Both the position numbers and the translations under genes were made by a program. From SIG714 sp045629725 (GTDB taxonomy: Bacteria; Bacillota; Clostridia; Oscillospirales; CAG-272): 12,873 nt of DNA. Every line of letters begins with the position of its first letter. Position 1 is the stretch's first letter. A model generated the notes under the pieces. It saw nothing but the letters and a program-made list of their open reading frames with translations. It did no database searches and was not told the origin of the DNA. Below, in pieces: positions 1 to 8,043 of the stretch. The stretch spans positions 1-12,873 of the forward strand of contig JAZQRT010000033.1 in NCBI GenBank assembly GCA_045629725.1. Direction: 5' to 3'.

Positions 1-2438
1 ACATGGCTACGATCCGACTTATCGGTGGGCTCGGGTGTCGGCTCGGTGGGGGTAGGTGTGGGTGTTGGTGCTGTGTCAAGTTTACCTTCAATAAGATCCC
101 ATTCAACGATGCCGGGAGCTGCCTTGGAATTGGAGATCACAATTCTGATGGCGGTTACCTTGACGTCCTTGAAATTATAGGTAATAAATCCGTCGGCATG
201 GCTGCAAAGGTATTCCTCGGCATGCTCTACCTTTGTGAACTCCGTGACCTCATCGTTTTTGTAGTAGATCTCAAAGGTGTCGGGAAGTCTTACACCGCCG
301 CCGTCATCATACCACCAGATCTTGCAGCCCGAAAGGACTACCTCCTCCTCAAAATCGTACTGAACCCAAGGATTTTTGAGGAACGTGCCGTTCTTCCAGC
401 TCGTCCAACGGCTGTTTTTATCATTTGAGCCGTCATTGAGGTTATATGGCGAGTCTCCGCTGAAGGTATAGGAAGCGCTTGGCTTTGCAAAGCTGACAAG
501 TGTTCTTTCCTTTTTTTCTTTTGCAACGTATACCGTCATATGTCCTGCTTTTCTGTTAAGACGGGCATAGAAGGGAATAAATGTCCACTCAACTGCCTCC
601 TCGGACTTGAGAGCTTCAAGATATCCGCCGAGCTTTACGGTGTACATATCCCGCACGCCGTAGGGGTCTGCCTTGCCGTCAAGGGAGTCCGTCCACACAA
701 GCTTTGCCTTGCTTGTTTTGTCAATGTATGCAAGGCTCATGTTGAAGCTGTTGTCGGCAGCCTCTGCACAGTAAACGATGGGACCGCGGCGGAGGCTTGT
801 ATATCCTGCGTTTGCGGTAACAAGAGCAGATGTTTCCTCAAAAATTACGGCCATTGAAAACTCAATTTCGATCTTATCACCGTTCGACCAAATGTCATCA
901 AGGGAGATATAGCCATCAACAAGAGTGAATTTTTCAAGCTTTTCACCGTTTAGCTTCAAGGTGATATTATCCGTCCAATAGGGGGCGCGGAGCAGGAGCT
1001 TGAAGGAGGTGTCACTATCCATTGAAAGAACGATGGCGCTTGTGCCCTCCCAAGGCATATCGGAGGTCATTGAAATTCTAACGTTATTACCGCCGAGTGT
1101 GACGTTGGCGTTGTTGGAGATGTACTGATTGACAAAGAGGGCATCGTAGGAGTAATTATAGATATATCCGCCGATGGAAAGTATGGTTCTTGTAAGATTG
1201 GGGGGACAGCAGGCGGTTCCGTACCAAGCGTTTCTTCCTTCACCCGACTTTGATTCAAGGGGATTGTGGTAATAGAATCTGTCGCCGTCAAGGTTTACGC
1301 AACCGAGAACTGCATTGTAAAGGTCTGTTTCGATCTGATCGGCATAAGCACTGCCCGAATAGATCTTGCTCATACTGCGGTTCCACATCATATTGGAAAT
1401 ACCTGCGCAGGTCTCACAGTAAGCGGAGGCATTGGGAAGAACGTAGGAATCAAGGAAGCCTTCGTTGGAGGCTGACTGACCCACACCGCCCGTTACGTAC
1501 TGCTTAGTCTTGGTAACGTCTTCCCAAAGAGATACGAGGGCGTTGTTATATTTCTCGCGGTACTCGGTATCAATGGATGCAAGCTCTGCCATGGCGGTGT
1601 ACATATACTGTGCGCGTACCGCGTGACCCACAGCCTCGGTCTGATTTTCCACCTTTTCGTGGTCCTGCCAATATTTTTCGGGCAGAGTTCCCTCAAGGGT
1701 GCGGTTTTCGTGATCTCCGCGAAGCTCAAGGAAGAACGTGGCAAGGCTTGCATATCTCCATGCCTTAACGCTTTGCTCCCCGTCCATATCAAGAACGGTC
1801 CTTGCAAGCTTCAAAAGGGCTAATTCAATTTCCTGATGACCGCCGATCTGACGGAGTTTGCCTTCCTCGTTACCGAATTTTATAAATAGGCAGTCGGCGC
1901 ACTTGATTGCAACGTCGATAAGCCGTCTGTCCTTGCCCTTTGTATACTGATAGTGAGCGATCGCCGCCTCCATAAAGTGCCCCATGCAGTAAAGCTCGTG
2001 CATCTGAACGTCGGAGAATTTGGGGTAATTGTTGAGGGTGTAGTAGGTATCAAAATACCCCGAGTCCTCTTGGGCATCTACATAGTAGGGTATCCACTCC
2101 TCAAGCTTTGCGCCGATATCCTTTTGAGCCTTTATGATATCCTCGTCACCCATGGGATCAACCGAGAGGGCATAGCACATGGACTCAAGGACCTTGTGAA
2201 CGTCGGAGTCAACGTAAAACATGCCCGAAAAGGCGGAATAACTCTCGCCTCGGTTCTTTTTGGCGGCGTTTTTGATATTATTCATACCTCCTCCGCCCGT
2301 TTCCACGTTTTTGATGGCGGTGGGTACCACCTTGCAGATCATCAGCTTTATGTAATCTCTTACAAAACCGTCGGTAATATCAACGCTTTCGTAGGAAAGA
2401 TTTTTCGGTTCTTTATTTGACTTAAATAAATCGATCAT
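1..2438 (-). CDS. GH127-family glycoside hydrolase (beta-L-arabinofuranosidase-like) with C-terminal discoidin-like domain, 3' end outside window
   Basis: The frame is open for 812 codons from an ATG at 2438, preceded by AAGGAG, and leaves the window without a stop. Family motifs: AQEDSGYF, ELYCMGHFMEAA, GHAVRAQYMYTAMAEL. Aligning by eye to Bifidobacterium HypBA1, the acid/base Glu corresponds to E326, the zinc ligands to E342, C344, C410 and C411 (YCETC and TACCPPN), with C410 as nucleophile; spacing from E326 to E342 is the same as in HypBA1. Known members remove beta-L-arabinofuranose from plant glycans, but related families (GH146, aceric acid hydrolases) share the fold, so the substrate is uncertain. 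After the roughly 650-residue hydrolase comes a discoidin/F5-8C-like beta-sandwich (about 650-783; WVQYDF, IRIVISN) and a Pro/Thr linker (about 788-808), so another domain or anchor probably follows. No signal peptide is visible at the N-terminus (MIDLFKSNKEP). Confidence 0.9.
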   Translation of the reverse strand, partial: MIDLFKSNKEPKNLSYESVDITDGFVRDYIKLMICKVVPTAIKNVETGGGGMNNIKNAAKKNRGESYSAFSGMFYVDSDVHKVLESMCYALSVDPMGDEDIIKAQKDIGAKLEEWIPYYVDAQEDSGYFDTYYTLNNYPKFSDVQMHELYCMGHFMEAAIAHYQYTKGKDRRLIDVAIKCADCLFIKFGNEEGKLRQIGGHQEIELALLKLARTVLDMDGEQSVKAWRYASLATFFLELRGDHENRTLEGTLPEKYWQDHEKVENQTEAVGHAVRAQYMYTAMAELASIDTEYREKYNNALVSLWEDVTKTKQYVTGGVGQSASNEGFLDSYVLPNASAYCETCAGISNMMWNRSMSKIYSGSAYADQIETDLYNAVLGCVNLDGDRFYYHNPLESKSGEGRNAWYGTACCPPNLTRTILSIGGYIYNYSYDALFVNQYISNNANVTLGGNNVRISMTSDMPWEGTSAIVLSMDSDTSFKLLLRAPYWTDNITLKLNGEKLEKFTLVDGYISLDDIWSNGDKIEIEFSMAVIFEETSALVTANAGYTSLRRGPIVYCAEAADNSFNMSLAYIDKTSKAKLVWTDSLDGKADPYGVRDMYTVKLGGYLEALKSEEAVEWTFIPFYARLNRKAGHMTVYVAKEKKERTLVSFAKPSASYTFSGDSPYNLNDGSNDKNSRWTSWKNGTFLKNPWVQYDFEEEVVLSGCKIWWYDDGGGVRLPDTFEIYYKNDEVTEFTKVEHAEEYLCSHADGFITYNFKDVKVTAIRIVISNSKAAPGIVEWDLIEGKLDTAPTPTPTPTEPTPEPTDKSDRSH

Positions 2439-2535
2439 TTTTTTATGCTCCTTAACAGAAAGATAGTGTGAAAAAGCAATATTGTTAAGTGTATAATTTT
2501 CAATCCGCCATAAGCTCTTGCTTTTTAGAATATAA

Positions 2536-2580
2536 AGCAAGGGCTGTAAAAATCAAAGTGAAATTTACAGCCCCTTTGCT
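2536..2580 (-). terminator. Probable intrinsic terminator of the mscS gene
   Basis: A perfect 10-bp inverted repeat (2541-2550 with 2564-2573, GGGCTGTAAA arm) has a 13-nt loop. A further 5 bp (2536-2540 with 2576-2580) pairs across a 2-nt bulge. It lies about 40 nt after the mscS stop and before the GH127 start. The following minus-strand sequence is T-rich but interrupted (TTGCTTTATATT), so termination may be incomplete. Confidence 0.65.
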
Positions 2581-2620
2581 TGTATTAAAGATTTTCTATT
2601 GTTATTTTGCGGGATGCGGA

Positions 2621-3427
2621 TTATTCTGCATCTGTGTGAACGTCGATCTGATCGTAGGGAAGAACGATTCCGCTGAGGTCAAATGCTTCCTTGAGGTTCT
2701 CCTGAAGATCGAAGAAAACGTCCCAATAATTTTCAGTCTTACACCATGCACGGAGGCAGTATGTAATAGTGCCCTTTTCGTAAGCGGTGATAACAACACG
2801 GCTTGCGGGATCCTCAAGTACACGCTCGTCGCTGTCAGCAACCTTCTTAAGGATCTTCTTAACCTTTGTGATGTCGGTATCTCTTGAGAGAACGAAGTTG
2901 AAGTCACAACGGCGGATGGACTCTGCAGAGTAGTTAACGATAGCAGAGCTTGTAACTGCACCGTTGGGAAGGTAGATCTTGCGGTTGTCGGGTGTAAGGA
3001 GTGTTGTGTAGAAAAGACCGATCTCTGTTACAGTTCCGGATTCACCTGCTGCGGTAATATAATCACCGATCTTGATAGGACGCATAACGATGAGGATAAC
3101 GCCACCTGCAAGGTTTGAAAGTCCGCCCTGTAAAGCAAGACCGATAGTTGCGCCGGCAGCTGCAAGAACTGCAACGAAAGCACTTGTGTTAACACCGAGG
3201 AATGCGATAGCAGTAATCACGAGAAGTATCTTAAGTCCGATGCTTACAACGGTCTTAATGAACTGACGGAGCGTTACGTCCATTGTCTTGAATTTGTTGC
3301 TTTCAACGAATTTCTTTGAAACGTAGTCAATAAGACGCCAAAGAAGGAAAGTAACAACAACGGTAAGAACAAGCTTGATACCGGATGTTATACACCAAGT
3401 AAGAATGCTGAGGAAAAAATCTTTCAT
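2621..3427 (-). CDS. mscS: Small-conductance mechanosensitive channel, MscS family
   Basis: The 268-residue membrane protein opens under membrane tension to release solutes after hypo-osmotic shock; the family works as a homoheptamer in the cytoplasmic membrane. Length is close to E. coli MscS (286). Two N-terminal helices (about 13-35 and 55-80) are followed by the Gly/Ala-rich pore helix TM3 (about 86-120; AAAGATIGLALQGGLSNLAGG), then RPIKIGDYI and GTVTEIGLFYTTL of the beta domain and a C-terminal alpha/beta cage. The start is taken at ATG 3427 because GAAAGGA lies 9 nt upstream; the frame also opens at a TTG at 3445, but that codon overlaps the Shine-Dalgarno sequence. The gene has its own promoter in the 87-bp gap after the Ca2+ ATPase gene, so linkage to that gene is positional rather than an obvious operon. 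The GH127 gene follows after a terminator. Confidence 0.95.
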   Translation of the reverse strand: MKDFFLSILTWCITSGIKLVLTVVVTFLLWRLIDYVSKKFVESNKFKTMDVTLRQFIKTVVSIGLKILLVITAIAFLGVNTSAFVAVLAAAGATIGLALQGGLSNLAGGVILIVMRPIKIGDYITAAGESGTVTEIGLFYTTLLTPDNRKIYLPNGAVTSSAIVNYSAESIRRCDFNFVLSRDTDITKVKKILKKVADSDERVLEDPASRVVITAYEKGTITYCLRAWCKTENYWDVFFDLQENLKEAFDLSGIVLPYDQIDVHTDAE

Positions 3428-3455
3428 TTTGTAAAATCCTTTCAAAAATAATAGC

Positions 3456-3469
3456 GGTTAAAATTAACC
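3456..3469. repeat. Inverted repeat GGTTAA-AA-TTAACC in the mscS leader
   Basis: Two 6-bp arms are separated by 2 bp, directly after the predicted mscS transcription start. The placement suits an operator for a dimeric repressor, but no regulator is known from this window and such short AT-rich repeats can arise by chance. Confidence 0.4.
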
Positions 3470-3477
3470 TTTACACT

Positions 3478-3505
3478 ATTATATCACAAGTTTTTAAATA
3501 TTCAA
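3478..3505 (-). promoter_or_regulatory. Sigma-A-like promoter of mscS
   Basis: On the minus strand TTGAAT (3500-3505) and TATAAT (3478-3483) are separated by 16 bp. The predicted start of transcription is near 3471, about 44 nt before the ATG. The promoter begins 10 bp after the ATPase stop codon. Confidence 0.75.
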
Positions 3506-3514
3506 GATGTTTTT

Positions 3515-6136
3515 TTATTTTTTGCAAAGTTTAACACAAATTTTTCTGACAAAATCTGCGGGTATCACCGATAAAGCAAGTAAAGATGCAAAGAAAAGCT
3601 CATCGGGGGCAAGAGGAGCGCATCGGAATACCTCGCCTCCGAAATATATCATTGATATCTGAACCCCGAGAACAAGGAGCATTATGAAAATAAAGGCGCG
3701 GTTTTTGGATAGTCCCGAGAATAAAAAGAATCCGTCTGATCGGGAGGTAAAGCTTATGGCAATTCCCGTAAATATGAAAAGGGCAAAAAATGCGGTCATA
3801 AAACGTATCGGATCCTCATAGTAGGCGTAAAATTCGCGGATGCTTTCACTTGCAAGGAAAACGGCGCACATGGTAACAACGTAAGCTCCCATCAGTATAA
3901 CACGCAAAAGAAGACTTTTCGTAATTATCCTTTCTTCCCGATCCTTGGGCTTTTCCTTCATATACCTTTCAAGAGGGTATTCCCCCGCAAAGGCAAGACC
4001 GCCAAGAGTATCCATGATGATATTTACCCAAAGCATCTGAATTACGGTCACGGGGGCATCAATTCCAAAAAGCTGACCTACAAGGGAAACGCCGACTGCG
4101 GAAAGATTCATCGTAAGCTGAAAAAGTATAAATTTTCTGATGCTTTTGAATATTGTCCGTCCGAAAAGCACTGCGTTTGCGATGGAGGAAAGGTTGTTGT
4201 CAAGTATAACGATATCCGAGGCTTCCTTGGCAATATCCGTACCCGAGCCCATGGAAAATCCAACGTCCGAGTGCTTAAGGGCAGGGGCATCGTTCACACC
4301 GTCCCCCGTCATACCCACAACAAGACCGAGGGATTGCGCCGCCTTCACAAGTCGGCTCTTATCCGTGGGCAGAGCCCTTGCAACCACCGAAAGACGGGGA
4401 ATGACCTGCGCGAGCATCTCGTCACTCATGGCGGCAAGTTGGGAGCTTTCAATAACTATACCGCCATCTCTCAGTATTCCCGCCTCCCCTGCAATAGCCT
4501 CTGCGGTTTCCTTGCCGTCCCCCGTGATCATCACGCACTTGATACCTGCCCCACGGAGCTTTGAAACGGCGCGGGGTGCCTCGGGACGGATGGAGTCGTG
4601 TATCTTTATAATGCAAAGGAAGATCATATCCTCACTTGGACGGTCAAGGTCTCCCGCAGGGTGGCATGCCATGGCGATCACCCGCCCGCCGGAGGACGAT
4701 ATCTCGCTGACTTTTTTTGTGATTTCCTGTTTTGTTGTAAATTCCTTGACGTTGCCGTTTTTATCGTAGCACTCGGAGCAAAGGGGTATGAGCTTTTCGG
4801 GAGCTCCCTTGTAAACTGTGAGGGCGGGTAGGCGGGACGCTGAAAATTTACGCTTGGAGTCAAAGGGAAGATGGTCGATCACCTCCACGTCGCAGGTCTT
4901 ATCTCCCGCAAATTGCAAAAGTGCGCGGTCGGTGGAATTTCCGCCCACCGCCATGCCGTCGATAAATGATGAGTCGCAGTTGCAAAGAATTGAGGGTAGG
5001 AAGATATTGTATAGTCCGAGGTTTTCCATTGATGATATTTTTTTGTAGGATGCACCCTCTGCGGTTATGACGGCTCGGACGCTTAGCTTGCCGTCTGTGA
5101 CCGTTCCCGTTTTGTCGGTGAAAAGTATGTTCATGCTTCCCGCCGTTTCAATGCCCACAGGCTTACGCACAAGAACACCCGAGCGGAGCATTTTTTTCAT
5201 ATTTGAGGAAAGAATAACGGTTATCATCATGGGAAGTCCCTCGGGGACGGCAACTACTATAACGGTGATGGCGATGGTCACTGCCTTGATAATAGCCGAC
5301 GCCATGAATCTGAAGTCAAGCACACGGGCGGTGATTACTGCAGGGTCGAAGGCGGAGTCTATGACGATAACGTTGAAAAGATAGGTAAGCGCCACGAGAA
5401 GCGAGGCAAAATAGCCGATTTTGGAAACGGAGCGGGCAAGGGATTCAAGACGGAGCTTCAAGGGGCTTTGGCGCTTTTCCTCGGTAAGCTCACCTGCTAT
5501 CCTGCCGTAAAGCGTCGAGGCTCCGACCTTTTCACAGCGCATAATACCCGTCCCCTGTGAAACAAGGCTTCCGCGGAATATACAGTCGGGAGAATCGGGT
5601 AAAAGCTCCGTTTTTCCGCCCGCAGGGGATTTATATACCTCCCTTGATTCTCCGTTCAGCGCGGATTGGTCAAGGGCTACCTTGCCCGAAATTATCCTTC
5701 CGTCACAGTGGACAGCCTCACCGGGGGCAAGCAGTACAAGATCGCCAACCACGATATCGTCAATGGGTATCAGTCTTTCCTTACCGCTTCGTATGACACG
5801 GGCGGTTTTTCCCGCAGAATCAAGCCTCAGCTTTTCAAAGGCTTTTTCACTGCCTCTTTCGGAAAAGGTGGAAACAAGGGTGGATATTATAATTGCAAGG
5901 ATTATTCCCGCGCATTCTGCCCAGTTTATATTTCCGAAATTAAATATGATGTTAGCACCAAGGGCACCGATAAGGATTTTTATTATCGGATCGGAAAGAT
6001 TTTCAAGTATTTTGGCAAAAAGGCTCTTGTTTTTGTGGGCTGAAAGTCTGTTGTCGCCGTGCTTTTCTCGGGACAGGGTAACTTGTACCTCGTCAAGTCC
6101 GAAAAATCTGCCTTTAGATAAGGAGTTATTCAACAT
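3515..6136 (-). CDS. Calcium-transporting P-type ATPase, PMCA-like (P2B)
   Basis: The 873-residue pump uses ATP to export Ca2+ across the cytoplasmic membrane. In order: M1-M2 (about 50-90); actuator domain with VVGDLVLL and NGES (161-164, where most family members have TGES); PEGLP in M4 (298-302); phosphorylation motif DKTGTVTDGK with Asp341; KGAPEK in the nucleotide domain (443-448); TGDG (538-541); TGDGVNDAPAL hinge (610-620); and C-terminal helices. Asn677 in M5 and Asn705/Asp709 in M6 (LWVNIIMDT) match plasma-membrane Ca2+ pumps, and the site-I Glu of M5 is absent, suggesting one Ca2+ per ATP. No calmodulin-binding tail is seen. The start is ATG 6136 with GAGGTG just upstream; the frame is open to 6283, but that extension looks non-coding and would run into the palindromic element. 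No clear promoter was found. Confidence 0.92.
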   Translation of the reverse strand: MLNNSLSKGRFFGLDEVQVTLSREKHGDNRLSAHKNKSLFAKILENLSDPIIKILIGALGANIIFNFGNINWAECAGIILAIIISTLVSTFSERGSEKAFEKLRLDSAGKTARVIRSGKERLIPIDDIVVGDLVLLAPGEAVHCDGRIISGKVALDQSALNGESREVYKSPAGGKTELLPDSPDCIFRGSLVSQGTGIMRCEKVGASTLYGRIAGELTEEKRQSPLKLRLESLARSVSKIGYFASLLVALTYLFNVIVIDSAFDPAVITARVLDFRFMASAIIKAVTIAITVIVVAVPEGLPMMITVILSSNMKKMLRSGVLVRKPVGIETAGSMNILFTDKTGTVTDGKLSVRAVITAEGASYKKISSMENLGLYNIFLPSILCNCDSSFIDGMAVGGNSTDRALLQFAGDKTCDVEVIDHLPFDSKRKFSASRLPALTVYKGAPEKLIPLCSECYDKNGNVKEFTTKQEITKKVSEISSSGGRVIAMACHPAGDLDRPSEDMIFLCIIKIHDSIRPEAPRAVSKLRGAGIKCVMITGDGKETAEAIAGEAGILRDGGIVIESSQLAAMSDEMLAQVIPRLSVVARALPTDKSRLVKAAQSLGLVVGMTGDGVNDAPALKHSDVGFSMGSGTDIAKEASDIVILDNNLSSIANAVLFGRTIFKSIRKFILFQLTMNLSAVGVSLVGQLFGIDAPVTVIQMLWVNIIMDTLGGLAFAGEYPLERYMKEKPKDREERIITKSLLLRVILMGAYVVTMCAVFLASESIREFYAYYEDPIRFMTAFFALFIFTGIAISFTSRSDGFFLFSGLSKNRAFIFIMLLVLGVQISMIYFGGEVFRCAPLAPDELFFASLLALSVIPADFVRKICVKLCKK

Positions 6137-6268
6137 CCGCACCTCGCTTCTTTGTTTTTCTTTCAAAACAATATATTCAAGGAGCGTCAGGAAAATTACA
6201 GGGCTTTTTTCTTTTGATATGGTGAGATGATAGGTGTGATTGTTGTTTCGGAGAATTGAGGGAGATAT

Positions 6269-6330
6269 TTTCGGGAGGAGCAAGCCCCTCCCCTACCGCG
6301 TATACGGGTACGAACAAACCCCTACCGAAA
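6269..6330. repeat. 62-bp palindromic intergenic element (REP/MITE-like)
   Basis: Six-bp inverted ends TTTCGG (6269-6274) and CCGAAA (6325-6330) bound the unit. Inside are a near-perfect 9-bp hairpin (6273-6281 with 6284-6292, one mismatch, loop AA) and two direct copies of CCCCTACCG (6290-6298 and 6319-6327). It is much more GC-rich than its AT-rich flanks. This organisation resembles dispersed REP or MITE-type elements, but only one copy is in the window, so dispersal is inferred. Confidence 0.5.
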
Positions 6331-6344
6331 TTAATTTCTTATAT

Positions 6345-6385
6345 AAAAATGTGCCACTATCGACCATACGATCAACAGAGGCACA
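6345..6385 (-). terminator. Probable proS intrinsic terminator
   Basis: On the minus strand TGTGCC (6380-6385) pairs with GGCACA (6350-6355), and inside it ATCG pairs with CGAT, with an asymmetric internal loop between them. The stem is followed by TTTTT (6345-6349). It is about 100 nt after the proS stop. Confidence 0.55.
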
Positions 6386-6423
6386 AATAAATATAAACCT
6401 TTTTTTATTAAAGTTCTTTGATG

Positions 6424-6447
6424 CAAACCTTCTTACAAGAAAGTTTG
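6424..6447. repeat. Imperfect 11-bp inverted repeat downstream of proS
   Basis: CAAACCTTCTT and AAGAAAGTTTG (10 of 11 positions pair, spacer AC) form a strong short hairpin about 36 nt after the proS stop. No T-tract follows on either strand, so it is not a standard intrinsic terminator; it may stabilise or process the 3' end of the message. Confidence 0.45.
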
Positions 6448-6482
6448 GTGGGTCGGAGTAGCAACGCCTAAAACTAGACCAA

Positions 6483-7922
6483 TCAATACTGCTTGCCCCA
6501 AACGACCATATGCTTTGCGGGCTTACCGCAGCAAACGCAGACGTCGGAGAGCTTTTCCTCGTTGAAGGGGATACATCTGGACTTAACGCCGCCTGTGATG
6601 TCCTTGAGCTTATCCTCACATTCGGAGTCGCCGCACCACATAGCCTTGATAAAGCCGGGGCGGTTTTCTGCGATGTCAACGAACTCGTCAAGGGTGGTTG
6701 CAACGCTTGTCTTTTCAACAAGGTTTTCCTTAGCGCGGTTGAGGATCTGGTTGTAAACCTCCTCAAGAGCGATTCTGACTTCTTCCTCAAGGTTGTCAAG
6801 AGAAACGAACTTCTTTTCTCTTGTTACACGGGAAACGAGAACGCAGGAGTTGTTTTCGATATCGCGGGGACCGATCTCAAGACGGAGAGGAACACCCTTC
6901 ATTTCATACTGAGAGAACTTCCAGCCTGCAGAGTTGTCGGAATCGTCAAGCTTAACTCTGAAGCTCTTGGAAAGTGCGGACTTAAGCTCGTTTGCCTTTT
7001 CAAGAACGCCTTCCTTGTGCTGAGAAACGGGAATGATCACAACCTGAATGGGTGCGATCGCGGGAGGAAGGATAAGACCACTCATGTCGCCGTGTGTCAT
7101 GATGATGGCGCCGATCATACGGGTGGAAACACCCCATGAGGTCTGGTGGGGGTAGGACACCTTATTTTCACGGTCTGTAAACGTAATGTCAAATGCCTTG
7201 GCAAAGCCGTCGCCGAAATAGTGGGAGGTACCGCCCTGGAGAGCAACACCGTTGTGCATCATGGGCTCGATGGTGTAGGTTTCCATAGCACCTGCAAACT
7301 TTTCCTTGTCGGTCTTCTTACCTGTGATAGCGGGAATAGCAAGGCTTTCACGGTAGAAATCCTCGTAAACCTTAAGCATATCAAGAGTTTCTTTTCTTGC
7401 CTGCTCCTCGTTCTCGTGCATTGTGTGACCTTCCTGCCAAAGGAACTCGGAGGTACGGAGGAAGGGACGAGTTGTCTTTTCCCATCTTACAACGTTTACC
7501 CACTGATTGTAGAGCTTGGGAAGATCGCGGTAGGACTGAATGATGTTCTTGAAGTGACGGCAGAAAAGTGTTTCTGATGTGGGACGAACGCAAAGACGCT
7601 CGGAAAGTGTGTTCTGTCCGCCAACCGTTACCCAAGCGCACTCGGGCGCGAATCCCTCAACGTGGTCCTTTTCCTTCTGGAGAAGGCTTTCGGGAATGAA
7701 CATGGGCATATATACGTTCTCGTGACCGAGAGCCTTGAATCTTGCGTCAAGGTCTTTTTGTATGTTTTCCCAAATAGCATAGCCGTAGGGACGGATGATC
7801 ATACATCCCTTGATGTCGGAGTAATCTGCAAGCTCCGCCTTTTTAACGACGTCGGTATACCATTGGGTAAAATCTTCATCCATTGAAGTTATCTGTTCAA
7901 CAAGCTTTTTTTCCTTAGCCAT
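6483..7922 (-). CDS. proS: Prolyl-tRNA synthetase, archaeal/eukaryotic-type
   Basis: The 479-residue cytoplasmic enzyme attaches proline to tRNA-Pro. It belongs to the short form lacking the inserted editing domain of E. coli ProS. Visible class II synthetase features are a motif-1 region (GCMIIRPYGYAIWENI, about 39-54), motif 2 (RWEKTTRPFLRTSEFLWQEGHT region, about 146-167) and motif 3 (GVSTRMIGAIIMTHGD). The anticodon-binding domain follows (IAPIQVVIIPV onward). The C-terminal domain holds the zinc-ligand pattern C430, C435, C462 and C465 and ends in tyrosine (VVWGKQY), both typical of this type. AGAGG lies 8 nt before the ATG. The gene has its own strong promoter; the leader of about 40 nt is too short for a T-box, so tRNA-dependent control by that mechanism is unlikely. 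Confidence 0.97.
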   Translation of the reverse strand: MAKEKKLVEQITSMDEDFTQWYTDVVKKAELADYSDIKGCMIIRPYGYAIWENIQKDLDARFKALGHENVYMPMFIPESLLQKEKDHVEGFAPECAWVTVGGQNTLSERLCVRPTSETLFCRHFKNIIQSYRDLPKLYNQWVNVVRWEKTTRPFLRTSEFLWQEGHTMHENEEQARKETLDMLKVYEDFYRESLAIPAITGKKTDKEKFAGAMETYTIEPMMHNGVALQGGTSHYFGDGFAKAFDITFTDRENKVSYPHQTSWGVSTRMIGAIIMTHGDMSGLILPPAIAPIQVVIIPVSQHKEGVLEKANELKSALSKSFRVKLDDSDNSAGWKFSQYEMKGVPLRLEIGPRDIENNSCVLVSRVTREKKFVSLDNLEEEVRIALEEVYNQILNRAKENLVEKTSVATTLDEFVDIAENRPGFIKAMWCGDSECEDKLKDITGGVKSRCIPFNEEKLSDVCVCCGKPAKHMVVWGKQY

Positions 7923-7969
7923 AAATTTAACCTCTTTATATTATAATTACTAAAAACTTTCACGGAAGT

Positions 7970-7998
7970 ATTATACACAATACTTATAAAAAAGTCAA
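7970..7998 (-). promoter_or_regulatory. Sigma-A-like promoter of proS
   Basis: On the minus strand TTGACT (7993-7998) and a perfect TATAAT (7970-7975) are separated by 17 bp. Transcription should start near 7963, giving a leader of about 40 nt. Confidence 0.85.
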
Positions 7999-8043
7999 CA
8001 TGATTACTGACAAATAATCCTGTCCTTACCATCACTTTTTATA

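Larger units (their letters stand above)
6137..6482. other. 346-bp intergenic region between proS and the ATPase gene
   Basis: No convincing gene lies here. A 73-codon plus-strand frame (6240-6461) runs across the hairpins and has no ribosome binding site or family match that I recognise. The stretch holds, in minus-strand order, an imperfect 11-bp stem-loop, the probable proS terminator and a GC-rich palindromic element; these are listed separately. The last 110 bp before the ATPase start has no clear -35/-10 pair. Confidence 0.6.

Noticed and set aside
540..2420. Plus-strand frames opposite the GH127 gene (for example 540-857 and 1953-2420)
   Set aside because: The minus-strand frame is continuous for 812 codons with catalytic and zinc-binding residues, so these are shadows.
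3515..6136. Several plus-strand open frames opposite the Ca2+ ATPase gene (for example 4140-4769 and 5682-6230)
   Set aside because: They are antisense to a complete protein with all P-type ATPase motifs, have no recognisable families, and arise from its codon pattern.
6137..6283. Longer N-terminus of the Ca2+ ATPase starting at 6283
   Set aside because: The added residues resemble no pump N-terminus, and ATG 6136 has a Shine-Dalgarno sequence.
6510..7577. Long plus-strand frames opposite proS
   Set aside because: ProS is complete and recognisable along its length; the antisense frames have no family features.
7923..8043. T-box leader before proS
   Set aside because: The promoter lies about 40 nt upstream of the start codon, leaving no room, and no T-box sequence is seen.
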